A DNA stretch of 64,000 nucleotides, from the NCBI RefSeq assembly GCF_014109805.1, contig NZ_CP059400.1, positions 1,954,001 to 2,018,000 on the forward strand. Reading direction: 5' to 3'. The notes beneath the pieces were generated by a model. That model saw only the letters and a list, made by a program, of their open reading frames with translations, was not told the DNA's origin and did not search any database. The stretch comes from Legionella sp. PC1000 (GTDB lineage: Bacteria; Pseudomonadota; Gammaproteobacteria; Legionellales; Legionellaceae). Position 1 is the first letter of the stretch; each line of letters opens with the position of its first letter. Shown here piece by piece: positions 42,616 to 52,022 of this stretch. The position numbers and the translations under genes are program-made.

Positions 42616-45600
42616 ATGTCTTATAAATTTGAAGAGGGTAAAGACGTATTAATTGAAGCCATTGTCAATAGAATTAGAAGTTCTATGGTTGGTGATCAAA
42701 CCGAGTTTTGCGCCGAATTTGCTAAACAGCTATATGGCACTGTAGCAATGGAAGATCTTAATGCATGGACTATCGATGATCTTTACGGCGCTGTAGTAAA
42801 TTTTTGGGCTTTAATTAGTGAACGTGCACCACATGAGACAAAAATTAGAGTCTATAACCCAGATTATGAACGTCATGGATGGCAAACAACTCATACCGTC
42901 ATTGAAGTAATTTGTGATGATATGCCGTTTTTGGTTGATTCAATTCGTTTGGTAATCCATAGAATGGGCCTATCCTCTCATCTAACCATTCATATGGGAG
43001 GTATTCGAGTTAAAAGAGATAAAGACAATCGAGTTTGTCAGATCTTACCCCGTAGCCAACTGTTAGATGAAAAAGGGGTGATCCATGAAGCGCCTATATT
43101 TCTAGAAATTGATCGGCAAACTGATCCTAAGGTACTTGAAGAACTGCATCAAGGATGTGAGCGAGCCCTGGAAGATAATCGCGTCGTTTTTGAAGATTGG
43201 GAAAAAATGCGTGCTGAAGTTCGGGAAGCAATTGCAGAGATTGATAAAGTATCTTCAGTACTTGATTTAGATGAAGTGGAAGAAACTAAGGCATTTTTAC
43301 ATTGGATTGAAGACCATCATTTTACTTTCCTAGGGATGAGAGATTATGAATTGGTAGAAAAAGGTAAGGAAACGGTTTTACAAGCTGTTCCGAAAACCGG
43401 ATTAGGACTTTTGCGTGAAAGCGTTACTAAATCAATGGCGCGAAGCATTTCTGCAATGGCGCCTGAAGCACGTGAATTTACCTTGTCTCCACGAATTTTG
43501 GTTACCTCAAAAACAAATACGTTGGCAAGTGTTCATCGTGATGCTTATACCGATTACATTGGAGTCAAACGATTTAATGAGCAAGGAAATGTGATTGGTG
43601 AACGAAGAATTATTGGCCTTTATACTTCTGCTGCTTATCATACCAATCCGAAACAAATTCCATTCTTGCGACGTAAAGTAGCTCACATTATGGAAAATTC
43701 CGGATTAAATCCACGCAGCCATGCAGGTAAGGTTTTATTAAATATTCTTGAAACTTTGCCCAGAGATGATTTGATTCAAGGAACAGAAGATGAACTTCTG
43801 GAAATTGCAATGGGTATATTTTACATGCAGGACAGAAAGCGTATTCGTTTGTTCGCGCGGGTTGATGTTTATCGACGCTTTGTCTCTTGTCTCGTATATG
43901 TCCCTAAAGACAGGATAAATACCGAGTTAAGAATGGCTATGAAGGAAATTCTTGACGAGAGTTTTAACTCAATTGAGACTACTTATTCGACTCAATTTAC
44001 TGAGTCTGTTCTGGCACGTGTTCATTTTATTATTAAAATTAATCCGAGTGTACCACTTGAATATGATTTAAAAGACATTGAAAGGAAACTGATTGAAGCC
44101 GGGCGCTCTTGGACCGACGATTTACAAACACATTTATATGAAGCTTATGGGGAAGAACAAGCAAATACCCTTTATGCTCGTTACAAGCATGCATTCCCTG
44201 TTGCTTATAGTGATATGTTCCCAGCCAGGACAGCAGTTTATGATATTAAACATATCGAACAACTCACAGCGGAACAACCTCTGGGTATTAATTTTTATAA
44301 ACCCTTGGATGAATCAGAAAATAGTTTTAGATTAAAGGTGTATCAACATGATACCACCATTCCTTTATCTGATGTGTTACCGATATTAGAAAAATTGGGC
44401 TTGCGTGCTATAAGTGAACGTCCCTATCCATTAAAATTTGAGGATGGCAAAGTATCTTGGATTAATGATTTTGCCATGCAATATAATAAACCAATTGAGT
44501 TTGATCTTGATGAGATTAAAGAATTATTCCAGAATGCTTTTGCTAAAGTTTGGTTTGCTCAAGCTGAAAATGATGGATTCAATCAGTTAGTTTTAGCCGC
44601 AGGACTTAATTGGCGTGAAGTCGCTGTTTTGCGTACCTATGCCAAGTATTTTAAACAAATTGGTATTACCTTTAGCCAAGACTATATGGAAACGGCATTA
44701 AATAATAATGTTGCTATTGCTAAAAAATTAGTGAGATTATTTGAAATTCGCTGTAATCCTGCTGATGATACTAATAGAGAGGATCGTTTTGCTGATTTAT
44801 CCATCGAAATATTAAGCGATCTTGATACTGTATCGAATCTAGATGAAGACAAAATAATCAGACAATACATTCATGCCATTAGCGCGACATTACGTACTAA
44901 TTTTTATCAAATAAATGAAGATGGACATCATAAACCTTATATTTCTCTTAAGCTAAATAGTAAAATTATTCCCGGTGTGCCAAAACCACATCCGATGTTT
45001 GAAATTTTTGTTTACTCTCCTCGTTTTGAAGGGGTTCATTTACGTTGCGGCAAGGTTGCTCGCGGCGGTTTGCGTTGGTCTGATCGAAGGGAAGATTTCC
45101 GTACGGAAATACTAGGTTTGATGAAAGCACAACAAGTAAAAAATTCAGTTATTGTACCTAGTGGTGCCAAAGGTGGTTTTGTGCCCAAGTTTTTACCTGT
45201 AAACGGTACTCGGGAAGAAATAATGGCTGAGGGAATTGGTTGTTATCAATTATTTATTCGTGGTCTTCTCGATATCACCGATAATTATGTTGAAGGTAGA
45301 GTGGTTAAACCTAAGAACGTTATATGTTTTGATGAAGATGATCCTTACCTTGTTGTTGCTGCAGATAAAGGTACGGCAACCTTCTCTGACCTTGCTAATG
45401 CTATTTCTTTAGAATATGGCTTTTGGTTAGGTGACGCTTTTGCATCTGGTGGATCAATAGGTTATGACCATAAGAAAATGGGAATTACAGCAAAGGGTGC
45501 ATGGGAATCAGTGAAGCGTCATTTCTATGAATTAGATATAGACATTGAAAATAACGATTTCACTGTTGTTGGAATTGGAGATATGGCGGGAGATGTATTT

Positions 45601-47493
45601 GGTAACGGTATGCTGTTGTCAAAACACATCAAGTTAATTGGTGCATTTAACCATATCCATATTTTTGTCGATCCTGAGCCTGATGCAGAAGTCAGTTTCA
45701 AAGAAAGAGAGCGTTTATTTCATTTACCACGTTCAAACTGGACGGATTATGATAAAAAACTTATTTCCAAAGGTGGCGGTGTGTTCAATCGTAATGCCAA
45801 ATCCATCCCTGTCAGCAAGGAAATGCAAGCGGCTTTTGGAATTAAACAAACCGAAATTGAACCAAACGAGTTAATTAAAGCAATTTTAAGAGCTAAGGTT
45901 GACTTACTTTGGAGTGCAGGAATTGGTACTTATGTTAAGGCTAGTACTGAATCAAACGCTAATGTTGGTGACCGAACCAACGATGCAACTCGAGTCAATG
46001 CAAAACAATTACGTTGTAAAGTTGTGGGAGAGGGCGGCAACTTGGGATTAACCCAATTGGCGCGAGTCGAATACTCATTAAGTGGTGGAATGGTATATAC
46101 CGATTTCATCGATAATTCGGGTGGTGTGAATTGTTCGGACAAAGAAGTAAATATTAAGATTCTGTTGAACGGCATTGTAGCGGTCGGTGATTTGACTCCC
46201 AAACAACGTAATGAATTGTTAATTGAAATGACCGACGAGGTCAGCAAACTGGTACTCCGTGACAATTTCTTGCAAACGAGAGCGATTAGTTTAACTGCAT
46301 CGCAACCTCTTCAAGCATTGGATCTACAAAGTCGCTATATTAGTGAATTGGAACGCACTGGAAAAATTGATCGCAATCTCGAGTACTTACCTGACGATAA
46401 GGTTATTTTGGAACGCAAATTAATGGGTAAAGGTTTGATGCGTCCCAGTATTGCTGTATTAATGTGTTACAGTAAAACAATTCTTAAGGAGCAAATCCTG
46501 GCTTCAGCTGTTCCCGAAGAAGCGTATATGACACAATTTTTAATTAGTTCGTTTCCCAAACATTTGCAAAAGCGCTTTAGCAAGCAAATGCAATCTCATC
46601 CATTAAAAAGAGAAATTATAGCGACTCGATTAAGCAATATTATAGTAAATGAGATGGGCTTTACTTACATTTACAGATTACAAGATGAAACAGGAGCTCC
46701 TGTTTCAGCAATCGTAAGAGCATACGTCATTACTCGTTCTGTGCTTAATTTAGAATCTGTTTGGAAACAAATCGAAGAGTTGGGTACTAAAATAAGCGCT
46801 AAAAAGCAAATCGAAATGATGATGCTTTATTCCAGATTAGCTCGACGCCTTACTCGTTGGTTCTTGCGTAGTCAACGCAGAGCTGTGGATATTTCTGAGG
46901 TTGTCAAACTCTATGCACAAGGTGTTGTTGAATTGAAAATGTCCATCCCAGCGATTTTAAATGAAGAGCGACGAACAAAATACAATGAACATTATCAAGA
47001 GCTAGTTGATGAAGGAATTCCACCAGCGCTCGCACATGATTTAACGGTAACTCGAAGTTTATTTGCGGCAACTGACATCATCGAAATTGCTTATAAGAGA
47101 AATATGAAGGTAGCACAGGTAGCTGAGATTTATTTCGGAATTGGGGAGTTTCTGGATCTTGCCTGGATAAGAAAGCAAATTATTATGCATCCAAGTGAGA
47201 ATCATTGGGAGTCTCTCTCTAGAGAAGCATTGCGGGATGATTTAGATTGGCAACAACGCCAACTCACTTCTGGACTGATTAACTATGATGGTGATAACCC
47301 GGATTTGCAGGCGCGCCTTGCTTCCTGGGGAGAGTCTCATCGTGCTTTAATTCAGCGTTGGCGCTTTATATTGGCAGATCTAAAAGCAAGTACAATTCTA
47401 AATTATACTATGTTTTTTGTTGCAATCAGGGAGTTACTGGATTTGACTCAAACAACTTTGCAAGCTTACGCATTGGTTGAGCAAGAAGCATAA
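42616..47493 (+). CDS. gdhB: NAD-specific glutamate dehydrogenase (large, about 180 kDa class)
   Basis: The 1625-residue protein belongs to the large NAD-dependent glutamate dehydrogenases (1600-residue class), which convert glutamate to 2-oxoglutarate. The N-terminal ACT-like regulatory part includes CDDMPFLVDSIRLVIHRMGL. The catalytic core has ARGGLRWSDRREDFRTEILG, MKAQQVKNSVIVPSGAKGGF, the cofactor-binding KVVGEGGNLGLTQLARVEYS and DNSGGVNCSDKEVNIKILLN. Amino acids are the main carbon source of Legionella, so this is a central catabolic enzyme. Full length and intact; single gene transcript ending in a hairpin. Confidence 0.96.
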   Translation: MSYKFEEGKDVLIEAIVNRIRSSMVGDQTEFCAEFAKQLYGTVAMEDLNAWTIDDLYGAVVNFWALISERAPHETKIRVYNPDYERHGWQTTHTVIEVICDDMPFLVDSIRLVIHRMGLSSHLTIHMGGIRVKRDKDNRVCQILPRSQLLDEKGVIHEAPIFLEIDRQTDPKVLEELHQGCERALEDNRVVFEDWEKMRAEVREAIAEIDKVSSVLDLDEVEETKAFLHWIEDHHFTFLGMRDYELVEKGKETVLQAVPKTGLGLLRESVTKSMARSISAMAPEAREFTLSPRILVTSKTNTLASVHRDAYTDYIGVKRFNEQGNVIGERRIIGLYTSAAYHTNPKQIPFLRRKVAHIMENSGLNPRSHAGKVLLNILETLPRDDLIQGTEDELLEIAMGIFYMQDRKRIRLFARVDVYRRFVSCLVYVPKDRINTELRMAMKEILDESFNSIETTYSTQFTESVLARVHFIIKINPSVPLEYDLKDIERKLIEAGRSWTDDLQTHLYEAYGEEQANTLYARYKHAFPVAYSDMFPARTAVYDIKHIEQLTAEQPLGINFYKPLDESENSFRLKVYQHDTTIPLSDVLPILEKLGLRAISERPYPLKFEDGKVSWINDFAMQYNKPIEFDLDEIKELFQNAFAKVWFAQAENDGFNQLVLAAGLNWREVAVLRTYAKYFKQIGITFSQDYMETALNNNVAIAKKLVRLFEIRCNPADDTNREDRFADLSIEILSDLDTVSNLDEDKIIRQYIHAISATLRTNFYQINEDGHHKPYISLKLNSKIIPGVPKPHPMFEIFVYSPRFEGVHLRCGKVARGGLRWSDRREDFRTEILGLMKAQQVKNSVIVPSGAKGGFVPKFLPVNGTREEIMAEGIGCYQLFIRGLLDITDNYVEGRVVKPKNVICFDEDDPYLVVAADKGTATFSDLANAISLEYGFWLGDAFASGGSIGYDHKKMGITAKGAWESVKRHFYELDIDIENNDFTVVGIGDMAGDVFGNGMLLSKHIKLIGAFNHIHIFVDPEPDAEVSFKERERLFHLPRSNWTDYDKKLISKGGGVFNRNAKSIPVSKEMQAAFGIKQTEIEPNELIKAILRAKVDLLWSAGIGTYVKASTESNANVGDRTNDATRVNAKQLRCKVVGEGGNLGLTQLARVEYSLSGGMVYTDFIDNSGGVNCSDKEVNIKILLNGIVAVGDLTPKQRNELLIEMTDEVSKLVLRDNFLQTRAISLTASQPLQALDLQSRYISELERTGKIDRNLEYLPDDKVILERKLMGKGLMRPSIAVLMCYSKTILKEQILASAVPEEAYMTQFLISSFPKHLQKRFSKQMQSHPLKREIIATRLSNIIVNEMGFTYIYRLQDETGAPVSAIVRAYVITRSVLNLESVWKQIEELGTKISAKKQIEMMMLYSRLARRLTRWFLRSQRRAVDISEVVKLYAQGVVELKMSIPAILNEERRTKYNEHYQELVDEGIPPALAHDLTVTRSLFAATDIIEIAYKRNMKVAQVAEIYFGIGEFLDLAWIRKQIIMHPSENHWESLSREALRDDLDWQQRQLTSGLINYDGDNPDLQARLASWGESHRALIQRWRFILADLKASTILNYTMFFVAIRELLDLTQTTLQAYALVEQEA

Positions 47494-47564
47494 TACGAGT
47501 ATGTTTGTGCTGGTTGAGACTTAGTTAAAGATCTCCGCCTTTTCGATCAGTTTATGATAAAGGC

Positions 47565-47963
47565 GGCGAACCAGTAGCTTGGGTCATTTTGACCTGAGGT
47601 AACGTCAGTTTTTCATTTTAAATTTCTCTATGTGCCGCTTGAATTTCTCTACCTACTGCTTGAATTCCCTACGTGCCACTTAAATTTCTCTACGTGCCGC
47701 TTAAATTTCCCTACGTACCGCTTAAATTTCTCTACGTGGCCACTTAAATTTCCCTACGTACCGCGCTTTATGCGCGGTATCCAGAACGATATGCTAAGAT
47801 GCCGCGGAGCATTTCTATAGCAAGATCCCTGGATACCGCGCATAAAGCGCGGTACGTAGGCGAAAAATTTAAGCACGGTACGTAGGCGAGAAAATTAGTG
47901 GAGGTTTCTCATCAAAAAGCTGACATTACCTCAGGTCAAAATGACCCAAGCTACTGGTTCGCC
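47565..47963. repeat. Nested inverted-repeat element (MITE-like, 399 bp)
   Basis: The outer arms, 44 bases at 47565-47608 and 47920-47963, are inverted copies with 43 matches. Inside, a perfect 32-base inverted pair at 47753-47784 and 47829-47860 (core TACCGCGCTTTATGCGCGGTA) encloses about 44 unique bases. Between outer and inner left arms is the tandem array described separately. No transposase is present. It lies between the convergent ends of the glutamate dehydrogenase and ygfZ genes. Confidence 0.85.
47628..47757 (+). repeat. Tandem array of about six 20-22-bp units
   Basis: Units such as CTTAAATTTCTCTACGTGCCG recur about six times with small changes (TTTCTC or TTTCCC, GTGCCG or GTACCG). 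Two inverted unit-like copies (GGTACGTAGGCG plus AAATTTAAG) lie on the far side of the central hairpin. The 62-codon ORF across the array is a by-product of the 21-base period. Confidence 0.8.
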
Positions 47964-47976
47964 AAGCAAGATCATA

Positions 47977-48978
47977 TTAAGCGAGTGGATTTGCTAATAT
48001 AACTGATGGATTGGTCAATTCTACTAACTGATTATGCCCTTCAAAAAACACCGTTGGCTCCACTTCTTTCAATATACTTACAGCAATTAAATACCGTCCA
48101 GATGTCAGAATAGAAAAATCAATTAATTCACCAACCTCTGACCCTTCGGTTTTGTTTAATAATTTTTGTCCGGAATAAATTTTTTGCTCAGTTGCAATTT
48201 CATAAATTTTCAATTGATGTTTTATAGTAGCTTTATAGTGCATCCGAGCAATAATTTCTTGCCCTTTATAGCACCCTTTATTGAAACTAATGTATGAGGT
48301 TTGTTGTAAACCAATTCTATGAGGTAAAAATAAGCCTCGAGATTCCGGATAAATTTCTATTTGCTGCTGGAATAACCTTAAAGTATGCCAGGTTAAGGAG
48401 CCAAGCAATTGGTCATTTTTCATAAAACGTTCTTGAATCGCATGTGCATAGTCAGTCAGGACTAGAAAAACATAAAATCCATTACCTAAATGATAGGAGC
48501 AAGAATGGTTGGTATATGTTTGTGCATATACCGAATTAGGAAAAAACTCTGTATCAGGAATAATATCTTCATGATTTTGTAAATAAAATCCAAAAATATG
48601 AAATTTGGTATTTTCTTTGAGCATAACGCGAGACAGTAATGCATATTTGCTTAATGAATTAATGGTTCTCTCTTGCAAATCTTGGGGTAGTACTAACTTA
48701 ACCCCTTGCCAGTTAATAATATCCATTAACGTAAGAATTCGTCCTTTAAGATTGCACTGAGCGCCTTCTATCATTTGTATGTCAGACATGGAGTTTAAGT
48801 CGCAGGTTAATTGACCCTGAAGAAAATCAATGGCTTTATTACCTTCTACATCAATAACTGCAAGATAAGATAAATCAAATAAATAATTTTTGTTAGGTAG
48901 GAGTACTAATTCCTCTTCTAATGCTTTGAAGGTCGTTAATGTTCTGTCATTGATTAAATGTGTAAAAGTTGTGCTCAT
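47977..48978 (-). CDS. ygfZ: Folate-binding YgfZ-like protein (Fe-S cluster maintenance)
   Basis: The 333-residue protein is of the GcvT/YgfZ superfamily. The signature KGCYKGQEIIARMHYKATIK with the conserved cysteine is present, as is LQGQLTCDLNSM near the N-terminus. YgfZ uses tetrahydrofolate to help assemble or repair iron-sulfur enzymes. It is divergent from sdhE, which is often its neighbour, by 180 bases. The length is normal. Confidence 0.9.
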   Translation of the reverse strand: MSTTFTHLINDRTLTTFKALEEELVLLPNKNYLFDLSYLAVIDVEGNKAIDFLQGQLTCDLNSMSDIQMIEGAQCNLKGRILTLMDIINWQGVKLVLPQDLQERTINSLSKYALLSRVMLKENTKFHIFGFYLQNHEDIIPDTEFFPNSVYAQTYTNHSCSYHLGNGFYVFLVLTDYAHAIQERFMKNDQLLGSLTWHTLRLFQQQIEIYPESRGLFLPHRIGLQQTSYISFNKGCYKGQEIIARMHYKATIKHQLKIYEIATEQKIYSGQKLLNKTEGSEVGELIDFSILTSGRYLIAVSILKEVEPTVFFEGHNQLVELTNPSVILANPLA

Positions 48979-49161
48979 TATTTTAAACCTGAAAAACAGT
49001 TACTTTCTACTTGAGGGGTAACTATCAATTGAAATATTACAGAGTTTATCTGATTTTTTAAGCGCGCCATAGTAGTGCTTTAAATAGAGCTTAATGATTT
49101 CCGTTTATATAGACAGTAGTGTATTATGGTGTCCGTAAGCTGATCATAAAGAGATTTACCC

Positions 49162-49413
49162 ATGTTGGATTTGGAAACCAAGGAAAAAGCAAGACTTGCA
49201 TGGCATTGCCGCCGAGGAATGCTCGAATTGGATCTTATTTTGCAACGTTTTCTTGAGCATCATCTCGTGCATTTGTCTACAAAAGAACTTGAGGCGTTTA
49301 ATTCACTGTTAAATTGCACTGATCCAGAGTTGTATGCTTGGCTAATGGGCCATGAGGATCCTCAAGATAAAGAGTTAAAAAAAATTGTCACCATTATCCG
49401 AAATAGTAATTAA
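49162..49413 (+). CDS. sdhE: SdhE, FAD assembly factor for succinate dehydrogenase
   Basis: The 83-residue protein has the SdhE/YgfY hallmark RRGMLELDLIL (RGxxE) and LLNCTDPELYAWLMGHEDP. It flavinates succinate dehydrogenase and fumarate reductase. The next gene overlaps its 3' end by 29 bases, the usual sdhE-ygfX arrangement. It was earlier described as an antitoxin (CptB) in E. coli. Confidence 0.93.
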   Translation: MLDLETKEKARLAWHCRRGMLELDLILQRFLEHHLVHLSTKELEAFNSLLNCTDPELYAWLMGHEDPQDKELKKIVTIIRNSN

Positions 49414-49801
49414 ACCAGGAAAATCAAAAACTTATTTGCGTTTGATTTTAGTGATATACCTCATTACCGTCATTTTGATTCTTTATTCATCAATATCTCT
49501 TTTTATTAAACCTATTTTACTTGGCTTTATTTTTCTCTTGCTGAAAATTGATTGGACTAATCAGAGTCCATGCCCATCAATTAAAAAAATTCAATTTATA
49601 GGCAATGCGTGGATTTTGGAAATCTCTCAGGATAAAAAGGAGACTTATACTCAAGCCGTTATTCTTATTCATAACCCTCTTTTTCAACTTATTGAATTTG
49701 CGAGTCCAAGTCAAAAAAAGCATATCGTTTTATTCCTTGATCAGATGACAAGCTATCAATTACGGTTATTACATCTCAAAATAAGTCAAAGTGGTATATA
49801 A
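49385..49801 (+). CDS. YgfX-like membrane protein (CptA type)
   Basis: The 138-residue protein has two closely spaced membrane helices (about residues 15-52) followed by a soluble beta-rich part (IQFIGNAWILEISQD), the layout of YgfX/CptA. It starts at TTG inside sdhE and overlaps it by 29 bases. Sequence similarity is weak, so position is the main evidence. In E. coli YgfX is reported to affect cytoskeletal polymerisation; this has not been shown here. Confidence 0.7.
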   Translation: MSPLSEIVIKPGKSKTYLRLILVIYLITVILILYSSISLFIKPILLGFIFLLLKIDWTNQSPCPSIKKIQFIGNAWILEISQDKKETYTQAVILIHNPLFQLIEFASPSQKKHIVLFLDQMTSYQLRLLHLKISQSGI

Positions 49802-49859
49802 TTACACATATGACACAATAAAATAACAGTCATTCTTATAATGGAATTATGAGGGAGTG

Positions 49860-50417
49860 ATGAATAAAGAAACTTCTTATAGTGATGAGGACTTGATTAG
49901 TTTGGCGAGACAAGGGGACATGGAAGCTTATAATCTGTTGTTGTCACGGTATAACAATAAAATACAGCAAATTATTTACTTACATATTCAAGATACGGCA
50001 AATGTTAGTGATCTGGCACAAGAAGTATTAATTAAAGTTTATCGCTATTTACATTATTTTAAAGAGAAAAGTCAATTTTCTACTTGGTTGTATCGAATTA
50101 CCCAAAATACAATTAAAAATCATTATCGTGCTGCTAATTTACGTATGGATATGGAAGCAGAATATGCTGATAATTATTATTCTTCGGTTGAGCTATCCCC
50201 AGAATATCTATTGATTAATATCGAGTTTGGCGAGCAACTGGATACCATTCTATCTACTTTATCTGAGGAGTTACGTCTTTGTTACGGTATGTATATCCTA
50301 GATGGTCAATCCTATGAAGATATTGCAAGAAAAATGGATTGCCCCGTGGGAACGGTACGATCTCGTATTTTCAGGGCTCGAAAATTAATTATGGAGTCAA
50401 TAGGTCAATTTGTTTAA
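49860..50417 (+). CDS. rpoE: ECF RNA polymerase sigma factor RpoE
   Basis: The 185-residue sigma factor has region 2 (NKIQQIIYLHIQDTANVSDL, AQEVLIKVYRYLHYF, STWLYRITQNTIKNHYR) and region 4 (LCYGMYILDGQSYEDIARKM, GTVRSRIFRARKLI) of the RpoE group that controls envelope stress. A GAGGGA ribosome site fits the ATG at 49860 better than the GTG at 49857. No anti-sigma gene (rseA) follows; the next genes are two paralogous membrane proteins. Confidence 0.93.
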   Translation: MNKETSYSDEDLISLARQGDMEAYNLLLSRYNNKIQQIIYLHIQDTANVSDLAQEVLIKVYRYLHYFKEKSQFSTWLYRITQNTIKNHYRAANLRMDMEAEYADNYYSSVELSPEYLLINIEFGEQLDTILSTLSEELRLCYGMYILDGQSYEDIARKMDCPVGTVRSRIFRARKLIMESIGQFV

Positions 50418-50513
50418 ATAGACATTTTTTCTTTTCGCAATTATGATATAAAAGCAATTTTTACTTATTAAATAGTCAGTTATCTTCTTTTAAAATTTCT
50501 AAGAGTTGAATTT

Positions 50514-51125
50514 ATGCCTATTACTCTGGAGGTACGTTTAGTAAATTGCCGCGATAAATTTTTACGATTGTATCTAGAAAATGAACATCCACTAAGTCTT
50601 CTGCAGCAATTAAAGGATGTGGATGCATATTATAATTCCTCATTCAATAAATCGACTTATATGGCCGAAAGGATTGTGCAAAGTTATGAATTGTTTGTTG
50701 ACAATCTTGTTAAAGTTAAAAATCGTCACCTTTCTGCTGATGAAGCATTACAAAAAATTCAAGATACTACATTTGACAGAAAACTTGGGATTGTTTTTTA
50801 TAATATTGCGAAAGTTCTGGAAATAGCTTTCTGGTCTGCAGCAACCACCCTTTTTTTTCTTTGCGCAACAACAGCAACAGTACCCAATCCAATTTTAGGA
50901 GTCGGATTCACTATTGTTTTTGCTGCCCTAATGGTTAAATCAATAAGTAATTTATTTCATTGTATTGATGATCTTAAATCATGTACTCGATTGAATGCAG
51001 AAAATGAACGAGAACGAAGTTTGGTGTCATTTTTTAAACCGCCCATTTTTTCCATAATCGCCGAGCATTCTCCTGCAACTGAGCAACTTTCTGAAAATGG
51101 GGTTATGATGTTAGATTATCATTAA
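50514..51125 (+). CDS. Two-TM hypothetical protein (paralogue A)
   Basis: The 203-residue protein has a helical N-terminal domain (residues 1-100), a hydrophobic hairpin of two membrane helices (about 108-150, FWSAATTLFFLCATTATVP), then FHCIDDLKSC and a C-terminal tail. It is clearly related to the next gene (shared FxCIDxxKS, ERExxLVSFFKPPI, LEIAFWSA/LELLFWAA). I associate this layout with Legionella-specific families but cannot name it firmly. A secreted effector role is possible and untested. Confidence 0.65.
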   Translation: MPITLEVRLVNCRDKFLRLYLENEHPLSLLQQLKDVDAYYNSSFNKSTYMAERIVQSYELFVDNLVKVKNRHLSADEALQKIQDTTFDRKLGIVFYNIAKVLEIAFWSAATTLFFLCATTATVPNPILGVGFTIVFAALMVKSISNLFHCIDDLKSCTRLNAENERERSLVSFFKPPIFSIIAEHSPATEQLSENGVMMLDYH

Positions 51126-51205
51126 GCGGCAAGCTACCTTAGCTTTAACTGCTTTTTCAATTATGTTATAAAACGACCCATTATTCTTTTATTAAGGGAT
51201 GAATT

Positions 51206-51841
51206 ATGTCGAGTGCAATGGAAAAACGTTTAAACGAATGCGATAAAAGAATTGATGCATTGTTTCAAGGAGTGGAACTCAATGCGGAAATTAAACGAAG
51301 GTTAGAAGCGCTTAAAGCTTATTATCACAAGTTATATATTGAAGCCCTTGATGCTGAGTTAGAAAAGGAATCCATTAAATTCTATGAACTTCTTGTCCTA
51401 GGTCTTGAGAATGTAAAAAATGGAACGCTAAACTCTGAAGAGGTTTTAAAAGATATTGAAGAAATAAAGTCGTTAAGAAAAACGGGTATCGTTCTTGAGA
51501 ATATCCTTACTTCCTTAGAATTATTATTCTGGGCCGCAGTCTCAAGTACATTCTTCTCGTATTGTGTTCTTATGGCTGCCCCATTAGTAGCGGTTAATCC
51601 TTTTTTTGCGCTTGCTGTATTATCGGTTTCCTGTGTGGTTGCAATATGCTCAATAGTTCGTTTTTTCAATTGCATTGATGAATTTAAATCGTCAACCCCA
51701 GTTGAGGAAGAGTTTGAGCGAGAAAAAAATTTAATACTATTTTTTAAACCTGCTGTATCGTCCCCTGAAGTAACTCCATCAATCGTCTCTGACCATGATG
51801 AGTTCCAACAAAATGAGGGATTATGTTTTCCATCAATTTAG
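51206..51841 (+). CDS. Two-TM hypothetical protein (paralogue B)
   Basis: The 211-residue protein repeats the plan of its upstream neighbour: helical N-terminal half, membrane hairpin (about residues 108-155), then FFNCIDEFKSSTPVEEEFER, NLILFFKPAVSS and an acidic tail (DHDEFQQNEGL). Acidic C-terminal stretches occur in Dot/Icm substrates, so it could be one, but the two internal membrane helices also fit a host or bacterial membrane protein. Own AAGGGATG-type ribosome site; 80 bases after paralogue A. Confidence 0.65.
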   Translation: MSSAMEKRLNECDKRIDALFQGVELNAEIKRRLEALKAYYHKLYIEALDAELEKESIKFYELLVLGLENVKNGTLNSEEVLKDIEEIKSLRKTGIVLENILTSLELLFWAAVSSTFFSYCVLMAAPLVAVNPFFALAVLSVSCVVAICSIVRFFNCIDEFKSSTPVEEEFEREKNLILFFKPAVSSPEVTPSIVSDHDEFQQNEGLCFPSI

Positions 51842-52022
51842 GTATAATTTTTTTGGTGAATAAGAGTCCCCGGGTATGGGTTAAATTATAATCCGGGGCA
51901 ATGAGGCACTACTTTTCAGAGTATCGCTGTGATGCCGCTTAAATATCTGTTAACAAATAAGCTGCTATTCAAAAAACATATGATAAAATGCTACCATTCA
52001 TCTGAACTGTTAAAAGAACTTT

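Noticed and set aside
47628..47757. Possible CRISPR array
   Set aside because: Units are adjacent, with no unique spacers between them, and no cas genes are nearby.
47632..47820. 62-codon ORF in the tandem array
   Set aside because: The repeated peptide (LNFSTCRLNFPTYRLNF) simply reflects the 21-base period; there is no ribosome site.
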